From: Piezodorus guildinii
Lineage: Eukaryota; Arthropoda; Insecta; Hemiptera; Pentatomidae
NCBI GenBank assembly: GCA_023052935.1
Contig: CM041297.1
Coordinates: forward strand, 2,718,280-2,782,279
DNA: 64,000 bases
Direction of reading: 5' to 3'
Part shown: piece after piece, positions 10,501 to 20,564 of the stretch
Layout of the letters: the number at the start of each line of letters is the position of its first letter
Position numbering within the stretch: position 1 is the first letter of the stretch
The notes under the pieces: generated by a model
The model's database searches: none
Told to the model about the DNA's origin: nothing
The model's input: the letters and a program-made list of their open reading frames with translations, nothing else
Position numbers and translations under genes: made by a program

Positions 10501-10807
10501 ACCAAGACACTCAGGTTTAGAATGACAATTGGGTTAGTGGTAGTAGGAGCGCGCGGAGGACAAAGACCTCACTGTTTTCGTGTAAATGAGTTCCCTTCAG
10601 GACTCACCGTTAGGTCATTAGTTGTGTCGATGGTGTCCCTATAGTCGTTTGTTTGTGTCTAATGTCTTTTTATTGTTGTCTTTCTGTTTGTCAAAGGCTG
10701 CCAAAACCTCTATCACATTTTAACATTTTTAAATTCTTAAAACTACGAATTTTCGAGGGGCAACAATCATGCATCAAAATCCTTTATTTGAACCAAACTT
10801 TTAGTTT

Positions 10808-10808
10808 C

Positions 10809-10841
<33 letters not shown>

Positions 10842-10850
10842 TACACATAA
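10808..10850. repeat. (AT)n microsatellite
   Basis: Interrupted AT repeat. A degenerate hammerhead-like 'ggaaacgttatg' block lies directly beyond it on the minus strand (about 10850-10885). Confidence 0.85.
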
Positions 10851-10928
10851 CGTTTCCAGGTCATATTGCTTCGTCTTCAGAACTGTTCATTAAAAATATC
10901 TTCCATATTAAATCAATATAGGTCATTT

Positions 10929-11601
10929 TTACTTTCACTTACTGTATATAGTAAGGGAAAGTATTGCGATAGAGAAAATTTTCGAATTCCAGTTTTCAAC
11001 GAAAATACACGTTTTAGGGTCTCCTGAGTCCAAATGACCAAGTCCCGCAAAAAGAGTCTGTGCGTCCGTGTGTCTGTGGTAAGTGGTAAGTCCTATGAAA
11101 CTGAAAGTTCATATTTAAGACAACCCATACGGTCGAGACGTTACGTCACTCATTTCACTAAAATCGACTGACCATGTCATTTGAACATCATTGCTAAAAG
11201 ACAGGTAAATTTATAAGTTGAACGAATCCAATATCCAACTAAAGGAGATAACTGCAAAAAAATTTGTTTAATAATTTTTTTTGTTTTTTAATTTAAGAAA
11301 AGTAATATACATGTATAATATACCGTTGGAGTACTAAATATTTTAGAAAAAATATTATCTTGTACATACTATTGTAAAAGATAACGGAGAGTAATGAAAA
11401 ACCGATAAAACAGACTGATTCTCATTGATAATAATATAATAGATTATTTAATAAAACACAAGTTTCTATTGAAATTCAATTCAATTATTTCTTTGACGAT
11501 TTACTTTTATCTCTAAATGTATATAAAATTGCTTAAATTGAATTTTAACAACGGATGTAAGTTAAAGTCGTGTGTTGCGCTGCGCGAACCAGATTTTTTC
11601 T
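10929..11601 (+). repeat. Repeat family D copy, internally shortened
   Basis: It begins 'actttcacttactgtatata' and ends with 'gtcgtgtgttgcg' and 'accagatttttt', the two ends of family D (described most fully at 17572-18660). Internal blocks such as 'cgtgtgtctgtggtaag' and 'aattgaattttaacaac' are kept, while about a third of the middle is missing. Confidence 0.75.
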
Positions 11602-11628
11602 ATGCTTAATTAAAACTATGATTAAGTA

Positions 11629-12513
11629 TTGGGCTGATGCAAAATTAATGCAGGTTTCCTCTATTGCAATATCTTAATTCCAATTGTGTAAACAAAGCTA
11701 ATCCTAACATTGATCATTATTATACCAAAACAAACCTTATCTAATACCCTCTCTTTCACCATGAATTTGTTTAGTAAAATCGTTTTGTTCAGTGTGTTCA
11801 AAGGTCTTGAATCGAAAATGTCAAAGTGCGATTTTCGTCAAATTTATTTTTACGAATTTAAATTAGGGCGCAGCGCTGCGCAAACGGCTCGTAATATTAA
11901 TGAAGTGTGGGGTCAGGGGGCTATTAATGAGTGCACGGTGCAGCGTTGGTTCCAGAAGTTTCGCAGAGGAGATTTCGACCTCGAAGACAAGGAAGGTCGG
12001 GGCCGTCATCTTGCTCTGGACAACGACCAGCTGAGGTCAAAAGTGGAAGAAGACCCAACCAAAACCACACGAGAAATGGCGGCGGAACTCGGTGTGAACC
12101 AATCCACAGTTGTACGCCACTTGGAAGCAATTGGTAAGGTAAAAAAGTTGGCCAAGTGGGTGCCAGTAGTAACGCCAGACCACACGTTGCACAACCAACG
12201 CGTTCGACGACTGCACGAGTTGGGCTACGAAGTTCTCCAACATCCGCCTTATTCACCTGACCTCTCTCCCTACTAGACACAACTTTTTGAGGGAGAAAAA
12301 TTTTCAAAACCAGGACGACATTGAAAATTCTTTTCGTGATTTCATTGAGTCCAGGGATTCGGACTTTTTTTCTGGTGGAATAAGAAAGCTTGTTGAACGT
12401 TGGCAAAAGTGCATTGATTCAGATGGAAATTATTTTGATTAAATATATATGGTTAAAGTAAAGATATGGCGTATTACCTACTAAAAACCTGCATTAATTT
12501 TGCATCAACCCAA
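11629..12513 (+). mobile_element. Mariner transposon with both terminal repeats, internally deleted
   Basis: 29-bp terminal inverted repeats at 11629-11657 and 12485-12513 (core 'gctgatgcaaaattaatgca') match at all but one position. The element is flanked by TA at 11627-11628 and 12514-12515, the target duplication of Tc1/mariner transposons. At 885 bp it is shorter than the usual 1.2-1.3 kb because part of the transposase gene is missing. It lies just beyond the end of a D copy. Confidence 0.9.
11818..12442 (+). pseudogene. Mariner transposase, broken
   Basis: Transposases of this family cut and join DNA with a DD34D triad. The start at 11818 gives MSKCDFRQIYFYEFKLGRSA, the typical mariner N-terminus with paired helix-turn-helix domains (EVWGQGAINECTVQRWFQKF, then STVVRHLEAIGKVKK) up to AKWV. 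The first catalytic Asp region is deleted. The frame then rejoins at a damaged second-Asp block (TPDHTLHNQRVRRL) and reaches YSPDLSP, where a frame change removes the third Asp context. The C-terminus (ENSFRDFIES ... RKLVERWQKCIDSDGNYF) follows in another frame to about 12442. It cannot encode an active enzyme but keeps the DNA-binding half. Confidence 0.85.
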
Positions 12514-12604
12514 TAGATAACACAGTCAGCCCCCAGGCGTTGAGCCCTAAAGCGTTCTCCCTACCCTAAGGTCGACCAACGGTTAAAATAACAGAATAAA
12601 TATA

Positions 12605-12823
12605 GAGGTCACCTGTAGCATGGTGGCTAGCATAACAGGCCCTAGTGACCCTAGGATTTTTTTAATGGGAGTAAAAGATCCTTAGTTATGCCGTCCTTCG
12701 GAGAGGACGTTAAAAGGTGGTCCTGAGCGTGTGCGGTGTGAGGTGCTCGTTAAAGATCCCACCGTAGCATCGTCCGATTAGCCATCGTAGCATAAAGTGA
12801 CGTTAAATAAATAAACAAACCTA
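12605..12823 (+). mobile_element. SINE-1 copy
   Basis: tRNA-like head 'ggtggctagcataacaggc', then the body blocks 'ttatgccgtccttcggagag' and 'cataaagtgacgttaaa' and a TAAA-rich tail. The B-box part of the head and a central section are deleted compared with 5460-5747. Confidence 0.8.
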
Positions 12824-13034
12824 ATATAGTTATTTGGAAATAATAAACCATTGTGTAATAATTTGAAGCGTTTTTTAACTTTTGACTTCCTAGACTTGAA
12901 GAGTTTTAATTTATTCTTTTAAAGTACTGAGTATAATGAATTCTTTTAAATATGATCTGGAGAAATTACTTTATACTACCCTTTACTTTATACTAAATGT
13001 TTTCAACTACGGAATTACTCCATCTTAACCCGCA
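12824..13034. other. No recognised feature
   Basis: AT-rich spacer between two SINE-1 copies. Confidence 0.3.
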
Positions 13035-13257
13035 ACCTCGCAAGTGGTCCTAGGATTTTTTAATGGGAGTACAAAATCGTTAGTTATGCCGTACTTCGGA
13101 GGGAACGTAAAAAGGTGGTCCCGGGCCTGTGTGATGTCAGGTACTCGTTAAAGATCCTAATAAATACCTGATTTGACGAAGTTTAGGACTCCCACTGTAG
13201 CATCGTTCGATTAGCCTCAGTACCATAAAGTGACGTTAAATAAATAAACAAACTAGA
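13035..13257 (+). mobile_element. SINE-1 copy, head missing
   Basis: Starts inside the head ('cctcgcaagtggtcctagga') and runs through the body to 'cataaagtgacgttaaataa'. The A-box portion is absent. Confidence 0.8.
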
Positions 13258-13261
13258 ATAG

Positions 13262-13348
13262 ATTCTTTAATAAATGACATGTTTCTGCAGAAATTAAATT
13301 AAATTAAATCCTTAACCTTTTTACTTCACTAACCTATATCTCTAAATG
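13262..13348 (+). repeat. Repeat D fragment, left of the hammerhead-like insertion
   Basis: D-like sequence ('gattctttaataaatgacat', then 'tatatctctaaatg'). Its continuation ('tatttaaaaattcttaaatt') resumes at 13961, after the insertion at 13349-13949. Confidence 0.55.
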
Positions 13349-13949
13349 ATGATGGAGTTTTGTTGACCGTAGAGAAATTAGATGAGGAAGATGGTTGGGG
13401 GTGCGGTCATAAATTAAAACCACACAATTAAAAATAAGAGTTATTTTTATTATGTGCCGACGTTTCGGCCTACAATGTGGGCCTTCATCAGGGCTAAAAG
13501 AAACAAGATAACAACCAATGTAATTATAGACTTAATAATGCGTTAGGTATATAATAATAATATGACAGTAATAAATTATGGGAACATAAATAATATTAAA
13601 TGTAAAATGATAATAAGATGACAATTATAAAGTATGGAAATAAGGATGACAGTTATAAAGTATGGAAGTAGACATAATTGAGATGATAATATTGTAATGA
13701 GAATATATAAATAGAGACTCAGTAAATGAAAAAAAAATGATAAAGGAAAATATGTGAACAATTAAAATTTTAAATATTAACAATTATGGTTGATATATGA
13801 CGGTAATATATTAAAAACATAGTTAAGAGTATAGGTAATATATAAAAAAATATAGTCATTACAAAAGAGAAACAGTATGAATAAAAAATAATAATTTAAA
13901 TTTTAAAAATAATGTAATATTAAACCCCCAACCATCTTCCTCATCTAAA
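13349..13949. mobile_element. Hammerhead-like retroelement, non-autonomous, with 11-bp TSD
   Basis: A 601-bp insertion between perfect direct repeats 'atctctaaatg' (13338-13348 and 13950-13960) splits a D copy. Its left part has a 31-bp lead ('gttgaccgtagagaaatt') and then 'agatgaggaagatggttggg'. The right end is the inverse of the latter, giving about 20-bp inverted termini. A hammerhead-like motif lies near the left end. The interior is AT-rich with no coding sequence. By its termini it is related to the insertions at 14464-15279 and 63575-63865. Penelope-like elements and retrozymes carry hammerhead ribozymes; assignment to either is inference. Confidence 0.65.
13456..13492 (-). ncRNA. Hammerhead-ribozyme-like motif
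   Basis: On the minus strand: the CTGATGA box, a 4-bp stem GGCC/GGCC with a 9-nt loop, then GAAACGTC. This has the order of a hammerhead core with a minimal ACGU helix III and cleavage after the C. Helix I can form GGC/GCC. One extra base (A) lies between CTGATGA and the stem, which is not canonical. Confidence 0.6.
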
Positions 13950-14000
13950 ATCTCTAAATGTATTTAAAAATTCTTAAATTGACTTTACCAACGGTGGTCA
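13950..14000 (+). repeat. Repeat D fragment, right of insertion
   Basis: Continuation of the D tail ('aaattcttaaattgacttta', 'ggtggtcagtgaaag'). Confidence 0.5.
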
Positions 14001-14062
14001 GTGAAAGCATCGTCCGATTAGCCACAGTAACATAAAGGGACGTTAAATAAATAAACAAACAA
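14001..14062 (+). mobile_element. SINE-1 3' end fragment
   Basis: Last ~60 bp of SINE-1: 'gcatcgtccgattagccaca', then 'aagggacgttaaataaataa'. Confidence 0.75.
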
Positions 14063-14094
14063 AACAGAGTAAATACTTATCCTAAAACACACTA

Positions 14095-14463
14095 TCCACA
14101 AGCCTCGGGATACATGTCATCCACTTCGAAAGGAAATAGCAGATGCCTGGCAATCCATGTGGGACGAAAGCCCTCCTGGCAAACTGAAAACAATTAAAAG
14201 AACAGTAAAGCCATGGAGCTCGTCCAGTCGCTCAAGTCGCAGAGAGGAAGTTGTCCTAGCTAGGTTGAGGATAGGCCACACTAACCTCACACATATAATC
14301 ATATCACCAAACAGCCACCCCCAAACTGCCAACACTGTAAAACCCACCTTACTGTCAGACACATATGGAGGAATGCCCTTTTTACCGATCATATTTAAAC
14401 AGATTAGGAATGAGACCTGATACAGCTACCTTATTGAGCAATGACGAAAATAATAAAATTATT
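14095..14463 (+). pseudogene. Jockey-C LINE: end of RNase H domain and C-terminal linker
   Basis: An open frame (14157-14420) reads DAWQSMWDESPPGKLKTIKR just upstream, then SSRREEVVLARLRIGHTNLT. This is the segment that joins RNase H to the C-terminal CCHC-like region in Jockey-type ORF2. The expected Cys-rich part is frame-shifted. The element is split at 14464 by the hammerhead-like insertion and resumes at 15280, ending in an AACAACAACAAC-type tail near 15525. Confidence 0.7.
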
Positions 14464-14533
14464 ACTGAAGGAATTAGTCCGGGTGGCGGTCATTAAATGA
14501 AACAACTGAATAGTTTCAATTATTTTATTGTTT

Positions 14534-14569
14534 GCCAACGTTTCGACCCCCATTGTGGGCATCATCAGG
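14534..14569 (-). ncRNA. Hammerhead-ribozyme-like motif
   Basis: Minus strand: CTGATGA, a stem with one mispair relative to its partner at 15143, then GAAACGTT. Helix I GGC/GCC is possible. It is the left member of an inverted pair. Confidence 0.5.
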
Positions 14570-15142
14570 GCTAGTAGTCAGTTTTACTACATATAGTTTA
14601 TACATTATTATTCTTACTATTGTATTATATTGTTTTTACTTCAAGAATCTTGTTAAAACATCTTCTAATACCGTTATGATGTTATTAATATTTTAGGTAT
14701 AATCTGAACACTTCCTTTTATGTTAATATTACAATTTTACTCATTGTTGTCAGATCCCGTCTAGAAATGTGGTACGTATTTTCCATTTTACCCAACCTTT
14801 TGTACGTACTTTCCTATCTACCTGCCTATATTCCATATTACCAAATTGTACCTAGTTTCCATTCGCCTACCAGACGGTACGTATCTCCACTGTACTCCAT
14901 TTTTTTAATGATTTTTATTTCATGTAATTTTTTCTTATATATTTGTACATTATCTTTAGTCAGTATCTGGTCTGTATAGCTCTCATTAGTATACCTTTAT
15001 CATTGTAATTTAATTAATTGATTTCTTTACACATCTAGTTCCTTTTATGTTATAATATTGACATTCTCTAGCGCAATAGTTATTTTTTTTAAATAGTATT
15101 TTTAATCTTATTTTAAATGTATCCTTTTTGTATCTTTTTAGC

Positions 15143-15178
15143 CCTGATGATGACCCACAATAGGGGTCGAAACGTTGG
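15143..15178 (+). ncRNA. Hammerhead-ribozyme-like motif
   Basis: Plus strand: CTGATGA, one extra T, a perfect 5-bp stem GACCC/GGGTC, GAAACGTT, and helix I GCC/GGC. The stem bases differ from the GGCC/GGCC stem at 13456 and 63743 but remain paired, which is compensatory change. Confidence 0.6.
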
Positions 15179-15279
15179 CAAACAATAAAATAGTTGAAAC
15201 TATTCAGTTGTTTCATTTAATGACCGCCACCCGGACTAATTCCTTCAGTAATTCTCAACGGTCAACTAATTATATCCAC

Positions 15280-15525
15280 AATAATAAAATTATTGCTAAA
15301 CTTTCTTAAGGCGCAGCAGCTGTTAAATAAAGTATAGGGATTCTGTAGTACACAATATAGTAAAATTATCTTGGTGGGACTAACGTTTTTTTTTTTTTTT
15401 TTTGTTATTTATTTTTTTTTTTTTTATTTTGAGTTTAGATAGAAATTAAATAAAATAAATAAACGAAATAAAGGCGTTGATGACCCTCGGGTTTAACGCC
15501 TCAAAACCCAAACCAACAACAACAA
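15280..15525 (+). pseudogene. Jockey-C LINE 3' end
   Basis: Continuation of the 14095-14463 copy. The 3' terminus has 'ggcgttgatgaccctcgg', then 'ttaacgcctcaaaaccc' and an ACAACAACAAC tail. The same terminus occurs inverted at 19892-19945. Confidence 0.65.
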
Positions 15526-15834
15526 CTCTCCACAAGCAGTATATGACACATTCAAATACCTTCAACTGGGAAGAAGACAGAGAATGAGACGGTTGAATAA
15601 TAACGCGATTGCGGAATTAGACATTGACTCTGAGACATATACTGTTATCCTGATTGCGGGCAGTTAGCCGATCACTGGCATGTACTACCATCATGGCTCG
15701 CGCATACCGATCTTCTGCGCAACCTTCTGCGTAAACATTTTTATTACCATTATCCCATTCCATGCTATATGCTAATTTATTGCAATGCGAAAAAGAACTT
15801 GTATTAAAAAAAAAAAAAAGTTTTTATAATATTG
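15526..15834. other. Unassigned
   Basis: No family recognised. It ends near an A-run at about 15808-15821. Confidence 0.3.
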
Positions 15835-16260
15835 AGAACAATTATTTTTATCTCAAGGTGTTCCGCAAGGTACAAGGTTCCTCTAACAACTATTAGAAAG
15901 TTTTGAAGTAATATTTCTCAACAAGTGTAAAGGATCCCACAATTTTTTTTTTTTTTTTTTTTTTTTAGATATATATTTATTTAATATTATTGACTATAAC
16001 TGTCTTGTTCGTCAGAGACTGCTGTTAAATATTGAAAATTTTGTCTCTTTATTTATCGCTGTGACAAGTCAAAACATGTAATGTTCACACTACGACAAAA
16101 CTCTTTTCCACCAATTTTTATCGAAGAAAACCAATTCCCTACGACAAACCACGCACATTACCTAGGACAAACACTCGATTCAATGAAGACTTGTCCTACG
16201 ATAGGTCCCACTTGCCAAGATGAAAAGAAATACTCTCAACCAACATCTAAAAGTAATATA
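15835..16260 (+). pseudogene. Jockey-C reverse transcriptase scraps
   Basis: Two pieces in the right order. SQGVPQGTRFL (about 15862-15894) is the box before the catalytic palm loop. MFTLRQNSFPPIFIEENQFP, then HYLGQTLD (16081 onward), is the box after it. The catalytic YADD region between them has been lost, replaced in part by a T-run (15942-15966). The frame to 16290 is open but damaged. Confidence 0.55.
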
Positions 16261-16290
16261 CTCTTTTATATTTATTGGCTTGTAAAATAA

Positions 16291-16965
16291 CTTTATTTTT
16301 ATATTATTATTATTTATTGAGATTTACAACTGTATTATTAGTTAATACATCAAGTAAATTAGCTGTCAGATAAAAAACATGAAGAGAAGATGCCAATCGG
16401 CAGCACTCCACTTGGTAATCAAAACTAGAAGGTCTCGAGGCCATCTTATCTTTAGAGCCTCGGAGGATTGTCAGGAATGGAAGAGGAAGCAAGGATTGCA
16501 ACTAGTGGGTTAGAGTGGGAGTGGAGTTTGTCATGGAAGGATTGATACCTGGTTCGGGTCGAATCAGCAACATATGGGATGTTAATTTCTTTATGGATGA
16601 GTTTATTCGTGACAAAGTAAGGAGCATTAAGGATTTTTCGAAGGATTTTGGATTGTAGGGATTGAAGAGCCCCAAAGCTCAACTCCGTAAGTCCAGATAG
16701 GCCTTATGATGATGATATAGATGAGCCTATTGTAGATAAGTGAATGTTTAGGCATCTGTCGAATAAGTGCTGAAGTAACCGAAAGCGGCGGTCGGCTTCT
16801 TGTCGTTTCAGTCTCATGGACGGATTCCATGTTAGACGTTTGTCAAGTAGGAGTCCTAGATAGCTAATCTGTTCAACCGGGACTAGCGGAATATAATTTA
16901 AGGACACTGTAGGGCAGGATGTGATAGGTTTACTATGACGGGTAAAGGTATGGGATTTGTTGGAT
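16291..16965 (-). pseudogene. Jockey-A LINE, 5'-truncated copy
   Basis: Minus strand: a MSLNYIPLVPVEQISYLGLL frame (16907 down), LDKRLTWNPSMRLKRQEADR, IIRPIWTYGVELWGS, SLQSKILRKILNAPYFVTNK and IPDNPPRL follow in order but in three different frames. The final RRWPRDL-like block is degraded. A 3' UTR and A-rich tail lie at 16291-16345. It begins after the catalytic YADD box, so it never could have encoded an active enzyme here. Confidence 0.8.
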
Positions 16966-17099
16966 TGGATTGATGTAAAAGAACTTACTAGCGTTTTTCA
17001 ATATTTCAATTTTATATCCTCCCTGTGCTTATAAAATCATGTTTACTTGGTCAATAATGTTTACATGTTCTAAAAAAAAAGGATTAGTTAAGGTGCTTT

Positions 17100-17571
17100 C
17101 ATGCATCGGTTTCAACCAATTTCCGTTTCTGAACTTTCTACTTTTTATGATTTTCTCAAAAACAGCTTTAACGATTTTGATCAAACTCGCTATATCGATG
17201 TAAAATTTAATGGACTTTAATATCACGTAGGTTTCATTCTTATTAAAATAATCTTAAAAGCCTTTAATTTTGAATTTTATTCCTTTAAAGTGCCTTTAAT
17301 TTTGTGGATTTCAAACAATTAGGCATATCATCTTAAATGTGCATGTTGATAAATAAATAAAGGAGAAAAATTCAAAAATATTTTGTTATGCAATGTTTGG
17401 TTTCTTGAATATACCATTGGAAAGCTAAATCTTTTAGAAAAAATATTATCTTACTAATTAAGTTGTAAAATTTAATGGATTGTGATGAAAAACGGATGAA
17501 AATATAAGAGATTATTTTAAAAAACACATGTTTCTATCGAAACTTTATGTAATTAATTCTTTGATATTTTA
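17100..17571 (+). repeat. Repeat D, partial copy
   Basis: Central and later parts of D ('aaactcgctatatcgatgta', 'ttggaaagctaaatctttta'), directly followed by a fuller D copy in the same orientation. Tandem or nested placement. Confidence 0.65.
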
Positions 17572-18660
17572 CTTTCACTTACTATATATAGTAAGGGGAA
17601 GTATTGCGATCGTGAAAATTTTCAAATTCCAGTTTTAACGGAAATACACGTTTTAGGGTCCCCTGAGTCCAAATAACCAAGTCCCGCAAAAAGGTCTGTG
17701 TGTGTGTCTGTGTCTGTGTGTGTGTGTGTGGTAACTCCCGGGCGGAAACGGTAAGAAACTGAAATTTCATATTTAAGACAACTATACGCCCGATACGTGA
17801 AAAAACTTTTTTCATCAAAATGAGCTTACCAGAAGAGGCACTTTATACCATGCATTTTGCACCTTTTTTCGATTTTCTCAAAAACGGTTCCGACGATTTT
17901 GATTAAACTCGCTATATCGATGTATTTGATAACAGCTAAATATGTAAGTTGTGTGAATTTAAAAAAACAACTAAAGGAAAAAAGTGAAAAAATATATTTT
18001 TAATGGAATTTTTCGTTTTTGAACAGAAGTAATATACATGTATGATATACCGTCGGAAAGCTAAAGATTTTAGAATAAATATTATCTCAAACACAAGCTT
18101 TTAAAAGTTAGTAAAGAGTGATGAAATGAACATAAAACGAACTGATTGTTTTAGATAATAATATAATAGATTTTTTAATAGAACACATATTTCTATATAA
18201 ATTCAATTTAATTAATTCTTTAATAGTTACACGTATTTTTATTTCTAACTGTATTTGAAAATTCTTTAATTGATTTTAAAAATGGAAAGCTAAAGATTTT
18301 AGAAAAATATCATCTCATACACAAGCTTTTAAAAGTTAATAGAGAGTGATGAAATGAACATAAAAGTAACTGATTATTTTAGATAATAATATAATAGATT
18401 TTTTAATAAAACATATGTTAATAAAATAAAATTATGTTTCTATATAATTTCAATTTGATTAATTCCTTAATAGTTTCACGTATTTTCACCTCTAACTGTA
18501 TTTGAAAATTCGTTCATTGATTTTAAAAATCGAGGTAAGTGAAAGTCGTGTGTTGTCCGCACCAGATGTTTTTCATCTCTAATTGTTTTTATAAATTCTT
18601 AAATTGATTTTAACATCGGAGGTGATATAAAGTCGTGTGTTCCCGCACCAGATTTTTTGA
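17572..18660 (+). repeat. Repeat family D, reference copy
   Basis: About 1.1 kb, non-coding. The 5' end has 'actttcacttactatatata', a near palindrome, then 'aagtattgcgatcgtgaaaa'. Next come a TG microsatellite, 'gtaactcccgggcggaaac', 'atgagcttaccagaagag', 'ctcgctatatcgatgtattt' and 'ctaaagattttagaataaat'. The end has 'gaggtaagtgaaagtcgtgt' and 'cgcaccaga' plus T-run. The end segment is duplicated (18540-18575 and 18625-18660). The two ends share the inverted 12-mer ACTTTCACTTAC, so a MITE-like DNA transposon is possible. About 15 full or partial copies lie in the window. Confidence 0.75.
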
Positions 18661-19059
18661 ATTTGTAACCCGATTCGACTATGATTATTTGATATTTATA
18701 ACAGAAAAAATAATATAGATGCAGATTGTGAGTTGAAGAGATGGAATTACAGGTTGTGGAGCTGGTAAATGATCTAGGAGCGACAAGACTCAGCAATTAT
18801 TCCTCCTCGTTCCATCTCCCATTTCTGACATTTCCTACTCCTTCCACCTCCTTCCATCAAATTGCCATGAGCACCATCCTAAGCCCAATCTTCAGCTTTC
18901 AATCAAAGCTCAAGTCGGAAATTGCACATCTCAAATCTTCTTGTTAACTCTTATTTTCATCATTGAAAGATTATTCACAAGAGTTTTTTTTTTTATGGAC
19001 CTTTATATTTTCAAGGATACTATTTCAATATGGAGAGAGAGGATTTAAATTTATTGCAC

Positions 19060-19093
<34 letters not shown>

Positions 19094-19149
19094 CGTGCAT
19101 AAAACCACGATTAATTTTTAGCCCTTTAAAGGACATTATGACCTAGTGT
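18661..19149. other. No recognised feature; long T-run
   Basis: Short chance frames only. Contains a poly(T) run at about 19062-19091. Confidence 0.35.
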
Positions 19150-19279
19150 ATCATTAAGAAATGAAAAATCTGGCAATTGCAACACACGACTTTCAATTAC
19201 TGCTGTTGTTAAAATCAATTTAAGAGTTTTTAAAAACATTGAAAGATATAGGTAAGTGAAGTAAAAAGGTCAAGGAATT
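19150..19279 (-). repeat. Repeat D end fragment
   Basis: Inverted D terminus: 'gcaacacacgactttcaatt', then 'aaaatcaatttaagagtttt'. Confidence 0.6.
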
Positions 19280-19891
19280 TTTTTTTTCCTCTCTACATAT
19301 CTATATTCACGCCTGTCAGAATGTTTCTGACAATCAGCAAAAGTACAGACATGGTAGGCACGGGGAAGTAAAGTGCTCAGCAGCACCCCTTCCAAGGCTT
19401 TGATTTAGGTAGAGGAGGTCTCTCATCCAGCTTCTCTTCAGCCTTCTTCTGACTGGCATTTCAGCTATTGATATGTTGTTAATCAGTCTATTGTCGTGTC
19501 CGTTAAGTTTACTGTGAAAACGAGAATAGAGTGTTCGTATATGTTGGTTCTGTTGTTTACGTACCAAGGAGCTGTCGTTATGAGACTTAACATTTTAGAT
19601 TGAAATAATTGCAGTTTTTGTATGTGAGTCTTTTTTGCTGAACCAAAAATCTATGAAGCATAATTCCATATTGACATAATTAGGTATGTGTATGTATTCA
19701 GTTTCTGTCTAATTTTTAGTTTTGATGATTTTGAAAAAAGAGAGTATAGTATTTTCAGTCGGTGGTTGAGAGTCTGTCTTTTCATCTTGACATGTGGGCC
19801 CCAAGTCATCCTTCGATCGAATGTCAGTCCTAGCTAATGTACAGAGTTGGTCTGAGGAATTCGGTTGTTGTCAATAAAAATTGGTGGGCAA
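19280..19891 (-). pseudogene. Jockey-C reverse transcriptase, 3' half of a split copy
   Basis: Minus strand: CPPIFIDNN, LGLTFDRRMTWGPHVKMKRQ, LKIRQKLNTYTYLI, FQSKMLSLITTAPWYVNNRT and HIRTLYSRFHSKLNGHDN follow in order, with several frame changes. The matching 5' half is at 20565-20830. The copy was split by the insertion at 19892-20564, whose 12-bp target duplicate marks the join. Confidence 0.7.
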
Positions 19892-20564
19892 GTTTGTTTG
19901 TTTGGGCTTTAAGGCGTAAAACTTCAAGGTCATCAACGCCTGTGCATCTTTAATCTTTAATCGCTAAGGTAATATTAGAAAAGAAACGGTATAAATAGAA
20001 GGAAAATAAAAGGAAAATAGTAAAATGAAATAATTGTTATAAATTTAAGAAAAATACATAAATGTTAATAAAGCTTTCCGAAAAAATGAAAAAAAAAATG
20101 TATATATATAAAGAAAAATAACACTATTAATCACTGCAGATATATAATGCTAATTACGATAAGTGCTAAATTTTATTTGAAATGTTATTTATTTTTAAAA
20201 AATTAAGTATTTTTGATATTTTGGCTATATCATCACCTAGACTAATTGAAATGTCTGAAGTAAGTCCCAATGTAGTCAAACTCGAAATGTAATAGGGGCA
20301 TTCTTGAAAAATATGTTTGACCGTTAGCATATTATTGCAGTGTTGGCATTTCGGGGGTGGCTGTTAGCTGATGAGGTAGGCATGGGTTAGATTCGTATGT
20401 CCTATTCTAAGCCTAGCAATAATTACTTCCTCTCTGCGGTTGGATCGATTAGATGTGGCCCAAGTTTTTACCGATTTTTTAATATTTTTGAGTTGGCTTG
20501 GTGGGCTATCATTCCACATGGATTGCCATCTGGCTGCCACTTCCTTCTTGAGGGGAAGACTTAT
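19892..20564 (-). mobile_element. Jockey-C LINE 3' end, inserted with 12-bp TSD
   Basis: A 673-bp 5'-truncated insertion flanked by perfect direct repeats 'ttggtgggcaag' (19880-19891 and 20565-20576). Read on the minus strand it holds the end of RNase H and the linker (WQPDGNPCGMIAHQANSKIL, then a degenerate RREE block, about 20540-20420), a decayed Cys-rich region, a 3' UTR, and the terminus 'ggcgttgatgaccttgaag' with an AAACAAACAAA tail at 19892. The family is the same as its host copy, so this is a nested insertion. Confidence 0.8.

Larger units (their letters stand above)
14464..15279. mobile_element. Hammerhead-like element with 113-bp inverted ends and 15-bp TSD
   Basis: An 816-bp insertion between perfect direct repeats 'aataataaaattatt' (14449-14463 and 15280-15294) splits a Jockey-C remnant. 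The ends (about 14461-14573 and 15140-15252) are nearly perfect inverted repeats of about 113 bp. Each contains a hammerhead-like motif pointing outward. Beyond the right repeat is a 27-bp extra segment with 'attctcaacggtcaac', the inverse of the lead segment of the 13349 element. The interior is AT-rich; a 70-codon frame there shows no family. Length-variable target duplications and inverted ends fit a Penelope-like origin, but no reverse transcriptase is present. Confidence 0.65.

Noticed and set aside
10334..10525. 63-codon frame rich in Thr-His
   Set aside because: It is the translation of a CA microsatellite, not a protein.
10850..10885. Additional hammerhead motif
   Set aside because: The CTGAAGA and GGAAACGTT blocks are present on the minus strand but the connecting stem does not pair; kept only as a degenerate relative.
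11924..12406. 160-codon minus-strand frame and other frames overlapping the mariner
   Set aside because: They are shadows of the mariner transposase coding region and show no family features.
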